Shown: positions 8,860 through 22,179, numbered from the stretch's first letter. The stretch: 64,000 nt of DNA from Paulinella micropora (GCA_009731375.1 BJOX01000073.1:99106-163105), one strand, 5' to 3'. Numbers and translations are program-made. Notes: generated by a model from the sequence alone, not told the origin.

Positions 8860-9356
8860 GATCCATGTCTTATGAGCGAAGCTCTCGTCACTGCAACATC
8901 TCGATGAGGGCTGTCGCATGTCGATGCCCAAGCAAGCCGCTAAGCCGAGAACAAGGTCCAAGCGCGAAGGCATGGTTCGCGGCACTGAATGACAAAGACC
9001 CCATATGCATTCATGGAAGATTGACCAGGAAGCTTTCGTCGAGAGCTTGTGGTACCAATCAGCCACGATGCAGTTCCTGGTCCTAGCCATGAGCCAGGGC
9101 TGAGGCGGAAACGCTTGGTAAAGTCGCTCATGGTATCTATGCCTTACATGGTGTATGCGACATGCATATGCACATCCACACAGACACACATGTTTGCTTG
9201 CATGAATTGTGGATAACTACATCCAAAGACGGACTCAAGCGCTTTTCTGCTCGACCCATGCTCTATGTTACTGCTCTTGAAGTGGTCGCTCTGGCGACTC
9301 TCACAAAGGGCTTTCTGACCAGCCATGATGCAGCTTTACAACATATGAGTCTGTTC
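8860..9356 (+). other. Conserved island pair (ALNDKDPICIHGRL and GLKRFSARPM readings)
   Basis: Two GC-richer blocks are kept in all large units. One has the plus-strand readings AWFAALNDKDPICIHG and, in another frame, EAFVESLWYQSATMQ ending in a stop. The other reads GLKRFSARPMLYVTALEVV and GFLTSHDAAL. Copies are near 19090-19585, 25300-25790, 34850-35354, 40458-40962, 46030-46534 and 55680-56150. Open frames also exist on the minus strand, so strand and coding status are undecided. Confidence 0.2.
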
Positions 9357-10029
9357 TGACCGATGCGCTTGAACTGACTGTTCGTTCGCGACAACCGATA
9401 ACTATCAGTCATGGGCTTGCGCACTCTGTGTAGATCATATTTCTAGAGAGGATATGCATCCACGTGTAGAATGAACAAATCCAGCACATGCATGTTCAAA
9501 CTTCAAACAGCTTTTCTGTGGGTACAAATATATATCTATGCAAGTGAAGTGACTGAATGCATGCATACATACATATTAAATATTAATTATAATGAAACAT
9601 GGAATATGAATATATACGTACGTATGAATATGCATATTTATATACGAAATGTATAGACATCTGTAGAATGAGCACAAGCAAGTACAAAAAAGCTTTCATG
9701 CATATGTGTTTACAAGTATCTAGTATCCATGCATATATACGCAGTGACTAAATGCATGTGTATACACATGTCTTGAATTTTAGTCATGTATATGCACATG
9801 TTTATGCATATTGTATATATGAATAAATACACAATATATGTGGAGGACGTCCACCATTACAAACAAGCAGTTATGTGCCTACAAAAATATTATTATTTCA
9901 AGGCATAAGCTTACTATTGATTATGCATTTTTTTTTTCAAAAATGTACCATGTATTATCATGTATGGATGAGGGTCGAAGACATGGTCAGTAACAACGAA
10001 CCAAGACTACATGCGCTTCGTTCTCCTTG

Positions 10030-10330
10030 CTGTTTAAGTCGCACGTCGACTGCTTGTGGAGTTTTAGGCCACTTTTGACAAAGTCTTCACGGGCATTACG
10101 GCCACAAAGTAGCGCTGCTGCTAGGATTTGGTCCACATGCGAGTGGTCATGGCTTCTTCCAAGGCCCTCGTCCAACAAGGGCTTTCTAACAAGCCACCGT
10201 CGTGTCAGCTCATGGTTTGAGACTTTGCCGGTCATGAGACCACCTAGCGCGCGACATGAGGTTTGAGTGCACTTGCGGAAGACTCTGCCCAAAAATGAAC
10301 TAGAAACCTTGGAAGCGTCGGCGTGCATAA
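10030..10330. other. Conserved island with GFLTSH-like reading
   Basis: A GC-richer block present only in units 1, 3 (26462-26765) and 7 (56685-56975). Long frames are open on both strands: 79 codons plus and 115 codons minus in unit 1. The unit 7 copy is diverged with indels that break the frames. This argues against a conserved protein. Confidence 0.2.
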
Positions 10331-10945
10331 CCACACCAGCAACGAGAACGAAGCGCGTCCGCAGTCATCCTCTGTTGCCAATAATTCAGCCTATTCGACC
10401 CTTGTCGCAAATAACCAAGCCTTTTCGACCCTTGTTCATACAATCCAGCCTATACCTCTTCCATGAGTGTATATGTCTATACATGCCTACTACATCTTTA
10501 CGAATGCAATACATAGATCATACACAATGATTATATTTTACACTGCCCATTTTATCTATACTATGTATGAACATTCACGCACATAAATACATACTCATGC
10601 AGTTACCGTGAATACATAATCACACATCTATATATTCGTCTATCTATTTGCGATGAATATGCAGGACGTATGTAAACATGCATTCAGTCACTCCCTTGGC
10701 GTATGTTACAAGAATAAGCATTACAGCTTATCTATATATCTATGAGGCACAATTTGTAGCACATGCGTCTCTGGCTTTCTGTCTGTCTGCCTCTCTCTCT
10801 CTCTGTGATCATGTTTTAAACTTGCAGAGCAAAGCCTCTGTAATTATAACACCTTGACCCTTTTTGAGGAAAATATTAACACTCATCCGCTTCAGGAATG
10901 TCTCTTACAAACCGCAACATGTTTCCGATTGTGTTCTTGCAACAG

Positions 10946-11024
10946 AGGCTTGGTTCACAAGCAGAATCCTTGCCGGCCATACTATTACTTCCGACAGGCA
11001 AGGTTCAGCAAACATATGGCATGG
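10946..11024 (+). other. Exon-like island, plus strand (RLGSQAES...)
   Basis: A pyrimidine-rich acceptor-like sequence (GTGTTCTTGCAACAG) precedes 79 bp reading RLGSQAESLPAILLLPTGKV in the best copies, followed by a donor-like ATGG|GTGAGC. All six copies keep borders and frame: here, 14657-14735, 20491-20569, 27379-27457, 30509-30587 and 58214-58292. This is the best candidate for a real exon of an antisense gene, but no family is recognised. Confidence 0.3.
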
Positions 11025-11172
11025 GTGAACTGACTCAAAGTTAAGATGGAAATAAATCAAGCAGCAGATGAAAGAGAACATAAAACAAGAAGCAGTCGAC
11101 AATCAACAGAAGATGCTACCAGATTGGCGACTGACGCAGCAAGAAAAAAGCTCTTGCTCCACGCTATGTTAT

Positions 11173-11360
11173 CCCATCCATCCATCCATCCATCTATCTA
11201 TAATCTATCTACCTATCCATCTATCTATCTAAAAAGCTACCTATCTACCTATCTATCTATCTATCTATCCATCTATCCACCTATCTATCCACCTATCTAT
11301 CGATCTATCTATCTATCTATCTATCTTTCTATATATTGTCTTTCTATTTATCTATCTATT

Positions 11361-11407
<47 letters not shown>

Positions 11408-11441
11408 TTATCTATCTACCTATCTATCTGTCTGTCTATCT
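11173..11441. repeat. (TATC)n array
   Basis: Starts with ccatccatcc and continues as interrupted tatc units. It has the orientation shared by every such array in the window (GATA on the sense strand of the FG-GAP gene). Confidence 0.9.
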
Positions 11442-11561
11442 GGTAGGTAAACACGCAAACAAGCGGCTACTAGTAATTGAACACAATGGTCTCTTGTTTC
11501 GAAACGAAGCGCTTCAAAGCCAGCTCAAGTATTCACGTGCTGTGTCATGGCGCACTAAGCT

Positions 11562-11838
<277 letters not shown>

Positions 11839-12253
11839 GGTGTGGGTGTGCTGGGCCCGTGGTGGGGTGCCTTATGTGTGCCTAGCCATACGCCTACAAG
11901 TCACATGCCGAAATAGCGACGGGAAGCACAATCCTGTTCCCTCAGGGTGCCCTTTCTCGCTTGTTGAGCCCGGAATAAAACCCACAGTGCTCTGTCGGTT
12001 TATACTAGACTGTCGAACAGTCTCGAAACTCCATCTGCTTACTGGGCCCTCTGTAATGGAGGTGGGAGCTCGTTCTGCAAGGGGCGCTTATGGAACGAGC
12101 CCTGGCCCCGCCTGGTACTAGGGAGCTTTGGTATCGCCTGTATCAGTCCCTTCCGTGCAAACATCACGGCTTAGCTGGGCATCGGGTCAATACTTTATTC
12201 ACAGACTTCCTTGGTTGACGAAATCAGAAGCTCCTTTTTTCTGACATTAGTCG
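11839..12253. mobile_element. Unclassified 415-bp GC-richer element, first copy
   Basis: It begins ggtgtgggtgtgctgggccc and ends near ccttttttctgacattag, with a run of six T at 12235-12240. It is bounded by TATC repeat on the left. It carries a short self-complementary core, agactgt..acagtct, near 12008. Copies are at 12385-12802 and 28232-28650. A short non-autonomous insertion or an RNA-derived sequence is possible. I found no terminal repeats, clear target-site duplication or convincing tRNA-like boxes. Confidence 0.35.
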
Positions 12254-12384
12254 ATATCTCATCAGTTGATCTCATCACTTACTCCACGAAGTGAACCAAG
12301 GCCACTTGAGGTGTCACTGACCCTCCCTTGGGCTTGATGTTTTGAAATGGGTGCCATCTGTCGACAGACAGAGAATTAGGGGAT

Positions 12385-12802
12385 GGTGTGGGTGTGCTGG
12401 GCCCGTGGTGGGGTGCCTTATGTGTGCCTAGCCATACGCCTATGAGTCACATGCCGAAATAGCGACGGGAAGCACAATCCTGTTCCCTCAGGGTGCCCTT
12501 TCTCGCTTGTTGAGCCCGGAATAAAACCCACAGTGCTCTGTCGGTTTATACTAGACTGTCGACAGTCTCGAAACTCCATCTGCTTACTGGGCCCTCTGTA
12601 ATGGAGGTGGGAGCTCGTTCTGCAAGGGGCGCTTTATGGAACGAGCCCTGGCCCCGCCTGGTACTAGGGAGCTTTGGTATTGCCTGTATCAGTCCCTTCC
12701 GTGCAAACATCACGGCGTAGCTGGGCATCGGGTTAATACTTTACCCACAGACTTCCTGGTTGACGAAATCAGAAGCTCCTTTTTTCTGACATTAGTCGAT
12801 AT
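12385..12802. mobile_element. Unclassified 415-bp element, second copy
   Basis: This copy lies 546 bp from the first and is separated by a 130-bp spacer (12254-12384) not seen elsewhere. It keeps ggggcgctttatgg, where the first copy lacks one T. Only unit 1 has this pair, so it arose after units 1 and 3 separated or was lost from unit 3. Confidence 0.35.
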
Positions 12803-12824
12803 TTCATATTTCTACCTTCCTGTC

Positions 12825-12826
12825 GG

Positions 12827-12862
<36 letters not shown>

Positions 12863-12881
12863 CCTATCTATCTATCTATCC

Positions 12882-12943
<62 letters not shown>

Positions 12944-13049
12944 GTATCTAGAGCTGATAGACCAAACATACCTATCATCTATCTGTCTATCAATCTATCT
13001 ATCTATCTATCTATTTATCTATTTATCTATTCATCGATCTATCCATCTA

Positions 13050-13143
<94 letters not shown>

Positions 13144-13163
13144 CCTATCTGTATATCCATCGC
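12825..13163. repeat. (TATC)n array
   Basis: An interrupted array containing the embedded motif ctagagctgatagaccaaac (near 12948-12968). This motif also interrupts the arrays at 15608, 21831, 28760, 31460, 37170, 48350, 50775 and 60285. The recurring interruption shows the arrays are homologous copies, not independent expansions. Confidence 0.9.
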
Positions 13164-14051
13164 AAGTGCGCATGATGCTGTTCTCGAACGAGTGGAAGCA
13201 AAATCTTCCGGTCCATACATACATCAATCAGATGCGTCCATCTTGCATGTACAGAGAGAGAGAAGGAGAGTGCAACCCACACATACCATCACTTACAAAC
13301 ACCACCAGAAACACACATACACCCACAGATGCACAATCTATAATAATATTATGTGCGTCTGTAATAATTAAATTGTACATGTCCATATGTGTAAAAATGC
13401 AATTCTACATGTACACTAATATTTATGTATGCATGTATATTGTTTGCTTACACATCATTTTTATTCACACATTCTCTCTGTGCCCATACCACACTAATTT
13501 ACCTACCACAGCATAACACTTTCACATACCTTGGTAGGTAAACACGCAAACGAGCGGCTCTTAGTCATTGAACACAATGGTCTCTTGCTTTGAAACGAAG
13601 CGCTTCAAAGCCAGCTCAAGTATTCTCGTGTGTGTCCTGGCGCACTAAGCTTAGACACGTCACATGGAGCCTCTAGCGCTGCGCACGGGCTACAAGGGAA
13701 AGAACATCCCAGATTGCTCGGGCATCAAGCGCTTGAAGTCGTTGCTCATCGCACTCGAAACACGTGAGCAACAAGTAAGCAGCTATGTGAGCTTCGTGAC
13801 GGCGTATGTTACAAGAATAAGCATTACAGCTTATCTGTGTATCTATGAGACGCAATTTGTAGCACATGCGTGCACCAAAAACATTAGTTTCCTGCATCTC
13901 TGCGTGCATATCTACTGGAGGCATCGTACATGTGATATATACACAATATACACAAGCGTGTAGTTTATCCCATGCCACGAATAGTTGGTGCAAGCACGTT
14001 GGTTTTAGCAAATTCTTTCTCTCATACACCTGGAACGCGCTCATTACAAAG

Positions 14052-14155
14052 CCCCGGGCAACAGCATCTGGAACCGGCCCAAAAGAAAGCGCTTGAGACT
14101 ATTATCTTTGCTGGTCCTGACTTGCAAACGACCTCTCGTGGAAGTATACGCGAAA
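14052..14155 (+). other. Exon-like island, plus strand (QKKALETII reading)
   Basis: The plus-strand reading PGQQHLEPAQKKALETI continues through AGPDLQTTSRGSIRE to a GTATG-like donor. Copies are at 29904-30007, 36311-36414, 41919-42022, 47491-47594 and 57621-57724. A second frame on the same strand (IWNRPRRKRLRLLSLLVL) is also open, so the frame is not certain. Confidence 0.25.
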
Positions 14156-14344
14156 TGTATGTGTGCGTGTGCGTGCATGCACCACTTTGCCTAGCTATGC
14201 AGCGTACGTACCAGGAGCCACGTGATAAGACATATTACTGAATATGCAAGAATAGGATATGAATAAAACACATGTGATACTGTGCGCGTAAACCAGCCTC
14301 TTGGCTAGTACCTACAAACACGGACTCCACACGATTCGCTTTAG

Positions 14345-14458
14345 TTCCGTTCTAGTGTCAAACCCTGAGCCACGACTCACCAGCAAACTCTTACTGAGTA
14401 AAAGTGGGGCCATGCCAAGCAACAACGACAAGCGTGCGCTTGAGAACAAAGGGCTTCT
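14345..14458 (+). other. Exon-like island, plus strand (NPEPRLTSKLLLSKSG reading)
   Basis: The plus-strand reading NPEPRLTSKLLLSKSGAMPS continues to KRALENKGLL and is open in units 1, 2 (20148-20260), 3 (30197-30310) and 7 (57915-58028). It is followed by a CT/GT microsatellite of variable length (for example 14472-14520 and 20275-20353). No family is recognised. Confidence 0.25.
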
Positions 14459-14469
14459 CTGGCTGTCTG

Positions 14470-14506
<37 letters not shown>

Positions 14507-14882
14507 CGTGTGTGTGTGCTCATGTTTTAAACTCGCAGAGCAAAGCATCTGTAATAATAACACCTTGACCCTTTTTGAGGGAAATATTAACACTCATCCG
14601 CTTCGGGAATGCCTCTTACAAACCGCAACATGTTTCGGATTGTGTTCTTGCAACAGAGGCTTGGTTTGCAAGCAGAATCCCTGTCGGCCATACTATTACT
14701 TCCGACAGGCAAGGTTCAGCAAAAATATGACATGGGTGAGCTGACTTAAAGATGGAAACAAATAAAGCAGCAGATGAAAGAGAACATAAAACAAGAAGCG
14801 ATCGGAAATCAACAGAAGATGCTACCAGATTGGCGAGTAACGCAGCAAGAAAAAAGCTCTTGCTCCACGATATGTTATCCCA

Positions 14883-15055
14883 TCCATCCGTCCATCCATC
14901 CATCAATCTTTAAATTATCCATCTATCCATCTATATATCTATCTATCTACCTATCTATCTATCTTTCTATCTATCTATCTATCCATCTATCTATCTATCT
15001 ATTTATCTATCTATCTATATATTGTCTTTCTATTTATTTATCTATTTATCTATCT

Positions 15056-15090
<35 letters not shown>

Positions 15091-15145
15091 TATCTATCTA
15101 TCCTATCTATCTACCTACCTACCTATCTATCTGTCTGTCTATCTG
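14883..15145. repeat. (TATC)n array with an (ATCA)n segment
   Basis: Contains a pure caat run at 15058-15090, which marks this array and its copy at 30735-30996. Confidence 0.9.
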
Positions 15146-15271
15146 GTAGGTAAACACGCAAACGAGCGGCTACTAGTAATTGAACACAATGGTCCCTTGC
15201 TTCGAAACGAAGCGCTTCAAAGCCAGCTCAAGTATCCACGTGTTGTGTCATGGCGCACTTAGCTTGGACCT

Positions 15272-15350
15272 ACCTACGTACCTACCTACCTACCTATATC
15301 CATATATCTATCCATCATCTATTTATTTATCTACCTACCTATCTATCTAC

Positions 15351-15391
<41 letters not shown>

Positions 15392-15496
15392 AATCTATCT
15401 ATCTATCTATCTATCTATCTGTGTATATAACTTAGTATTTATCCATCTATCAGTCTTTCAATCTTTCAATCTATCCATCTATCTATCTATCCATCC

Positions 15497-15539
<43 letters not shown>

Positions 15540-15565
15540 CATATTTCTACCTACCTGTCGGTCTG

Positions 15566-15602
<37 letters not shown>

Positions 15603-15671
15603 GCATCTAGAGCTGAAAGACCAAACATACCTATCTATCTATCAATCAATCAATCAATCAATCTATCTATC

Positions 15672-15727
<56 letters not shown>

Positions 15728-15736
15728 CATCTATCC

Positions 15737-15772
<36 letters not shown>

Positions 15773-15812
15773 ATCTATCTATCCATCTATCTATCTATCT
15801 ATCTATCCATCG
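15272..15812. repeat. (TATC)n array
   Basis: A long interrupted array with a second caat run at 15643-15665. Its copy at 31122-31663 keeps the same interruptions. Confidence 0.9.
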
Positions 15813-16186
15813 CAAGTGCGCAGGATGCTATTCTCGAACGAGAGGAAGCAAAATGTACAGGTCCATACATACATCAATCAGATGCGTCCATCTCTCATGC
15901 AGAGAGAGAGAACGAGAGTACAACCCACACATACCATCACTTACAAACACCACCAGAAACACACATACACCCACAGATGCACAATCTATAATAATATTAT
16001 GTACGTCTGTAATAATCAAATTGTACATTCCCATATGTGTATATATGCAATTCTACATGTACACTAATATTTATGTATGCATGTGTATTGTTTGCTTACA
16101 CATCATTTATATTCACACATTCTCTCTGTGCTCATGCACTCACTAATTTACCTACCACAGCATAACACTTTCACATACCTTGGTAG

Positions 16187-16283
16187 GTAAACACGCAAAC
16201 GAGCGGCTCTGAGTCATGGAACACAATGGTCTCTTGCTTCGAAACGAAGCGCTTCAAAGCCAGCTCAAGTATTCACGTGTGTC
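16187..16283 (+). other. Exon-like island, plus strand (KHANERLL reading)
   Basis: After an acceptor-like ACCTTGGTAG, the plus-strand reading KHANERLLVIEHNGLLLRNE continues to ALQSQLKYSR. It is one of the most frequent islands, with copies starting near 11447, 13536, 15150, 27891, 29388, 31001, 32039, 37725, 43217, 48907, 51331, 60795 and 62243. A few have a damaged frame (VISCFKKEHF-type changes in units 4, 6 and 7). It looks helical but matches no family I can name. Confidence 0.25.
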
Positions 16284-16312
16284 CTGGCGCACTAAGCTTA
16301 GACACGTCACAT

Positions 16313-16421
16313 GGAGCCTCTAGCGCTGCGCACGGGCTACAAGGGAAAGAACATCCCAGATTGCTCGGGCATCAAGCGCTTGAAGTCGTTGCTCATCGCA
16401 CTCGAAACACGTGAGCAACAA
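16313..16421 (+). other. Exon-like island, plus strand (GYKGKNIPD...REQQ reading)
   Basis: The plus-strand reading LALRTGYKGKNIPDCSGIKR continues to LKSLLIALETREQQ and ends at a strong donor-like CAA|GTAAGC. Eleven copies (13665, 16313, 22816, 29518, 32165, 37860, 43345, 49040, 51465, 60930 and 62378 starts) keep the frame and donor. The main replacement is Cys to Trp in NIPDC/W. A minus-strand frame is open too. Coding status is unresolved. Confidence 0.3.
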
Positions 16422-16543
16422 GTAAGCAGCTATGTGAGCTTCGTGACGGGTTCTTTGCCTCATTCCAGGCAGTCAGTCATGGATTCAGCCACTACAGGAC
16501 TTGGTGACTGCTAGCCCATCAAAGGATTTGATGTTTTTTGCAG

Positions 16544-16652
16544 TAGCTCGTACCAACGCTCTCGTTCAACACTTAGGAAGAAGCTACGCCACAGCTTTCG
16601 CATCTATACCAGACTCGGAAGAGACCAATCTAGAGTTTCACATCCGTCTACG
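16544..16652 (+). other. Exon-like island, plus strand (ARTNALIQHLGRSY reading)
   Basis: The acceptor-like GATGTTTTTTGCAG is followed by ARTNALVQHLGRSYATAF and PDSEETNLEFH, then CG|GTACAC. Copies are near 23039, 23349, 32393, 38087, 43573, 49267, 51693, 61157 and 62605. Several carry substitutions in the middle, and the 61- and 62.6-kb copies have a 4-bp loss at the end. The acceptor is well conserved. Confidence 0.3.
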
Positions 16653-17091
16653 GTACACTAGCAGCTCATAACCTTTCATGCATGAAGTACACAACCATGA
16701 ATACACAGAGCGCGCGTAAGCATACTATTAATGTACAATTACATATAGATCATAACAGACAATTGACGCATATTACTAGAGATATTATACATACACAACA
16801 TGTGTATACACATTGTCATTGTTAGCTGATTCACAAGCGAACACATGCAGCCACTCCCGTGCACAACCGTATTCTTACCATATTATTGTATTGCCTGGTA
16901 ATATTCATACATGCTACAAGTATTGCGTGCACTGTGCAGCCACGTATAAAATCATGCCAGTATTTCCTTTGCCTCCAGCTGCGCGCCATGTACATCTCTG
17001 CCAGTGCACATATTGTGTGTCTCACAGGCGCTCCTGTACGACCCATGCTCCATGCATCTCACACAACGCTCTGCGCTGCTGCGGCTCTCAC

Positions 17092-17298
17092 CTGCTGGAA
17101 CCACTGGCCGGTCTGCTCGTTGCGCACAAACACGTACACTGCTCCCGCTCCATCGCAACTGTTATCCGCCTCGTTCCCGTTGATTCCCATCGCGCAGGAA
17201 TCTTCGTAATAAGCGCCAACGACCAATGTATTCCCAGACACACTTACCGCAAGTCCAAAGTAGTCGTAGCTGCCCGTGTTAGTGGGCTTCAGATAGGC
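17092..17298 (-). CDS. FG-GAP repeat exon, copy 2
   Basis: This is a 207-bp exon with 69 codons, entering and leaving in phase 0. The acceptor is GCTCAG|GCC after a long pyrimidine-rich tract, and the donor is CAGCAG|GTGAGA. Features are AYLK at 1-4, FG at 14-15, a D33-S-C...N-S-C48 loop with a possible disulfide or calcium site, and YVF at 55-57. Copy-specific residues are Y11, Y13, L16, A17, Y30, Y31, M37, E43 and V54. Compared with the copy at 63150-63356, nine codons differ and every difference I see changes the amino acid. Confidence 0.85.
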
Positions 17299-18849
17299 CT
17301 GAGCGCAAGCACGGCAGGTGAGACAGCACAGCGACAGAACAAGCGCGGCACGTACAAGACAGACCTCTTGCCACCACACTCGCACAAGCACATACACATA
17401 CACAGACACACACACACACAAACACACATGCACATGAATACATACACCTACGCACACACACGCCTTCTGCGAGGTAGTCCTCGCACGGACGCTCTGGTCT
17501 CAGCACAGTAATGGTCGCAAACACCGACATGAACACACACATACACACAACACACACATATACACACACACACACATACACACACACCAACACACATGCA
17601 CACACCAACACACACACACAAACATGCCACCTAGCCAGCCCCTACCAACTGCATACATCAAAGCAAACAGCAAAGCTTAGCTCGCAGCAGCCGAAGCCGC
17701 GACACGGCCGCGCAGCCCCGGACACGTACATAACAAATGCTCCGACTGATGCGCATGCATTATGCGTATCTAGCCCAGGCACTCGTTGGACATCAGCTTT
17801 CATTCGTGTCTTGGCTACTAGGCTTGGCGACCTAGATGTCCGATAATGTATTCGCGAGTTTCCTTGGTTGTTATCGAGTGCGATCAGCAACAAGGTCTTC
17901 AAACACAGCGTTCTCAGCACATGCTGCGTCTTGATGTCTTAATGCTCATGGAAGTGGTTCACTTGCAAGCTTGCATCGAAAGCTCACTCATGACCCGCCA
18001 AGCAGGTCCTAAACATAAGCATCACTTGACTGAGACGGAATCCAAGATCTTCGCCGAATCGCTCATTACACGTATGCTTAACTAAATTAAAGCTAGGATC
18101 TGCTGCTGGCACGCACATGCGCGCAGGTAATACGTACATCTATGTTTACATGAGAGGTCCTTCGAGACTACATGCAATCCTCAATCACTAACGTAGATGC
18201 CTTTTCTGTTTTCTATAAGGGAATTCCGTTGTTGTTTTTGTTGTTGCTGCTGCTGTTATTTTTGTTTTTTTACTCGGGTTCGTTGCAACTGGTCGTTTGA
18301 TTGCCACTGATAACCATGAGCCTTCCGCGTACATGGAACATTACGCTTGTGATATATGTGGACATCTAGGACATGATCTCAGAAAGATTTCATTTACATG
18401 TATGCACACATATAAATCGTATATATCAATGTATATGAATGTCTACGACTAAGTGCATGTATCGATGCATATTGAATATGCCCTGATATTATGTATATGT
18501 GCATATGCATGAATGAATATCGTATTGGGTATAAAAAAGATATAAGTACAAGCAATTAGGAAGTCTGCACTATACACATGTTTCATAATATGTATGAATT
18601 ACCTTCATAATGAGTATGCAATACTATACACATACATACAAATATAGTCACACCTTTTGATAATGCAACATAAAACATTACAATATATATTTATACTTGG
18701 ACATATTGAAAACGATAAACAAAAAGCTTCTTTGATGTATGCGTGCATGCACATATAATTTATAAACATCCATGTGTATATATGAAGCCATGACCAAGTG
18801 CATGTGCAGACGCAGATCTAATATGCATAATCTACGAATATATACACAC

Positions 18850-18880
<31 letters not shown>

Positions 18881-18896
18881 CATACATATATATATA

Positions 18897-18949
<53 letters not shown>

Positions 18950-20744
18950 CATGAACCACATTCATACTGAATATGAAGTATGAGCAACGTTCTACATATA
19001 CAATGATAAATCAAAACCTCGGCTGCTACAGATATACGTGGAAAGAAGATTAAGCTTCCTTCTTTGTCAGTCATTGCAAAACGCTGATCCATGTTTTATG
19101 AGCGAAGCTTCCGTCACTGCAACATCTCGACGAGGGCTGTCGCATGTCGATGCCCAAGCAAGCCGCTTAGCCGAGAACAAAGTCCAAACGCGAAGGCATG
19201 GTTCACTGCACTGAATGACAAAGACCCCATATGCATTCATAGAAGATTGACCAGGAAGCTTTTATCGAGAGCTCGTGGTACCAATCAGCCGCGATGCAGT
19301 TCCTGGTCCTAGCCATGAGCCAGGGCTGAGGCGGGAACGCTTGGTAAAGTCGCTCATGGTATCTATGCCTTACATGGTGTATGCGACATGCATATGCACA
19401 TCCACACAGACACACATGTTTGCTTGCATAAATTGTGGATAACTACATCCAAAGACGGACTCAAGCGCTTTTCTGCTCGACCTATGCTCTATGTTACTGC
19501 TCTTGAAGTGGTCGCTTTGACGACTCTCATAAAGGGCTTTCTGACCAGCCATGATGCAGCTTTACGACGTACGAGTCTGTTCTGACCGATGCGCTTGAAC
19601 TGGCTGTTCGTTCGCGACAACTGATAAATATCAGTCATGGGCTTGCGCACTCTGTGTAGATCATATTTATAGAGAGGATATGCATCCACATGTAGAATGA
19701 ACAAATCCAGCACATGCATCTACAAACTTCAAACAGCTTTTCTGTGGGTACAAATATATATCTATGCAAGTGAAGTGACTGAATGCATGCATACATACAT
19801 ATTAAATATTAATTATAATGAAACATGGAATATGAATATACATATACATGGAATATGAATATTTATATACGAAATGTATAGACATCTGTACAATGAGCAC
19901 ACGCAAGTACAAAAAAGCTTTCATGCATATGTGTTTACAAGTATCTAGTATCCATGCATATATACGCAGTGACTAAATCCATGTGTATACACATGTCTTG
20001 AATTTCAGCCATGCATATACACATGTTTATGTATATTATGTATATGAATAAATAAATAATAGATGTGGAGGACGTCCACCATTACAAACACACAGTAATG
20101 TTCCACACATATACGGAATCCACAGTATTGGCTTTAGTTCCGTTCTAGTGTCAAACCCTGAGCCACGACTCACCAGCAAACTCTTATTGAGTAAAAGTGG
20201 GGCCATGCCAAGCTACAACGACAAGCGTGCGATTGAGAACAAAGGGCTTCTCGGGCTTTCTGTCTGTCTGCCTCTTTCTCTCTCTCTCAATCTCTCTCTC
20301 TCTCTCTCTCCCTCTCCCTCCCTCCCTCTTTCTCTCTCTCTATCTATCTCTCTTTCTGTTTTAAACTCGCAGAGCAAAGCCTCTGTAATGATAACACCCT
20401 GACCTTTTTTGAGGGAAATATTAACACTCATCCGCTTCGGGAATGTCTCTCACAAACCGCAACATGTTTCCGATTGTGTTCTTGCAACAGAGGCTTGGTT
20501 CGCAAGCAGAATCCTTGCCGGCCATACTATTACTTCCGACAGGCAAGGTTCAGCAAAAATATGGCATGGGTGAGCTGACTTAAAGTTAAGATGGAAATAA
20601 ACAAAGCAACAGATGCAAGAGAACATAAAACAAGAAGCAGTCGGAAATCAACAAAAGATGCTACCGATCTTCAGTGTCTTGGAAACAGCCTTGGCGAGTA
20701 ACGCAGCAAGAAAAAAGCTCTTGTTCCACGATATGTTATCCCAT

Positions 20745-20827
20745 CCATCCATCCATCCATCCATCTATCTATAATCTATCTATATATCTATATATCTATC
20801 TATCTACCTATCTATCTGCCTATCTAC

Positions 20828-20893
<66 letters not shown>

Positions 20894-20984
20894 GTCTACC
20901 TATCTATCTGTCTACCTATCTGTTTATCTATCTGTCTATTGTCTTTCTATTTATCTATCTATCTATCTATCTATCCATCAATCA

Positions 20985-21029
<45 letters not shown>

Positions 21030-21066
21030 CCTGTCTGTCTATATATATATCTTTATCTATCTATTA

Positions 21067-21130
<64 letters not shown>

Positions 21131-21450
21131 ATCAATCTTTCTATTTATCTACCTATCTACCTGTCTATCTATCTATTTATCTATCTATTTATCTACGTAT
21201 TTATCCATCTATGCGTCTTTCAATCTATCCATCTATCTATCTATCTATCTATCTATCTATATTTCTACCTACCTGTCTGTCTATCTGTCTATATATCTAT
21301 CTATATATCTATCTATCTATCTATCTATCCATCTATCTATCCATCTATCTATCTATATATATATATCTGTCTATCTATCTATCTATATATCTATCTATCT
21401 ATCTATCTATCTACCTGTCTGTCTATATATATATCTTTATCTATCTATTA

Positions 21451-21492
<42 letters not shown>

Positions 21493-21607
21493 ATATATAT
21501 CCATCAATCTTTCTATTTATCTACCTATCTACCTGTCTATCTATCTATTTATCTATGTATATATCTACGTATTTATCCATCTATGCGTCTTTCAATCTAT
21601 CTATCTA

Positions 21608-21657
<50 letters not shown>

Positions 21658-21690
21658 ATTTCTACCTACCTGTCTGTCTATCTGTCAATA

Positions 21691-21731
<41 letters not shown>

Positions 21732-21732
21732 G

Positions 21733-21825
<93 letters not shown>

Positions 21826-21890
21826 GTATCTAGAGCTGGCAGACCAAAATTACCTATTTATCTATCTATCTATCAATATATATCTATCTC

Positions 21891-21922
<32 letters not shown>

Positions 21923-21934
21923 CCTTTCTTTCTT

Positions 21935-21983
<49 letters not shown>

Positions 21984-22041
21984 GTAACTAGAGCTGATAG
22001 ACTAAACATACCCATCTATCTATCTATCCATCTATCTATCC

Positions 22042-22075
<34 letters not shown>

Positions 22076-22124
22076 GTATCTAGAGTTGATAGACCAAACA
22101 TACCTATCAATCTATCTATCTATC

Positions 22125-22179
<55 letters not shown>

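Noticed and set aside
11173-11441. CRISPR-like regular repeats
   Set aside because: The repeats are 4-bp microsatellite units without unique spacers, in a eukaryotic intron context.
11839-12253. tRNA-derived SINE with Pol III boxes
   Set aside because: A T-run and one loosely box-B-like stretch are visible, but no convincing A box at the right distance and no target-site duplication, so it is left unclassified.
20674-21987. Long plus-strand frames made of Ile-Tyr-Leu-Ser repeats, here and at every TATC array
   Set aside because: They are translations of (TATC)n microsatellite in all frames without stops; no codon bias, start context or real protein composition.
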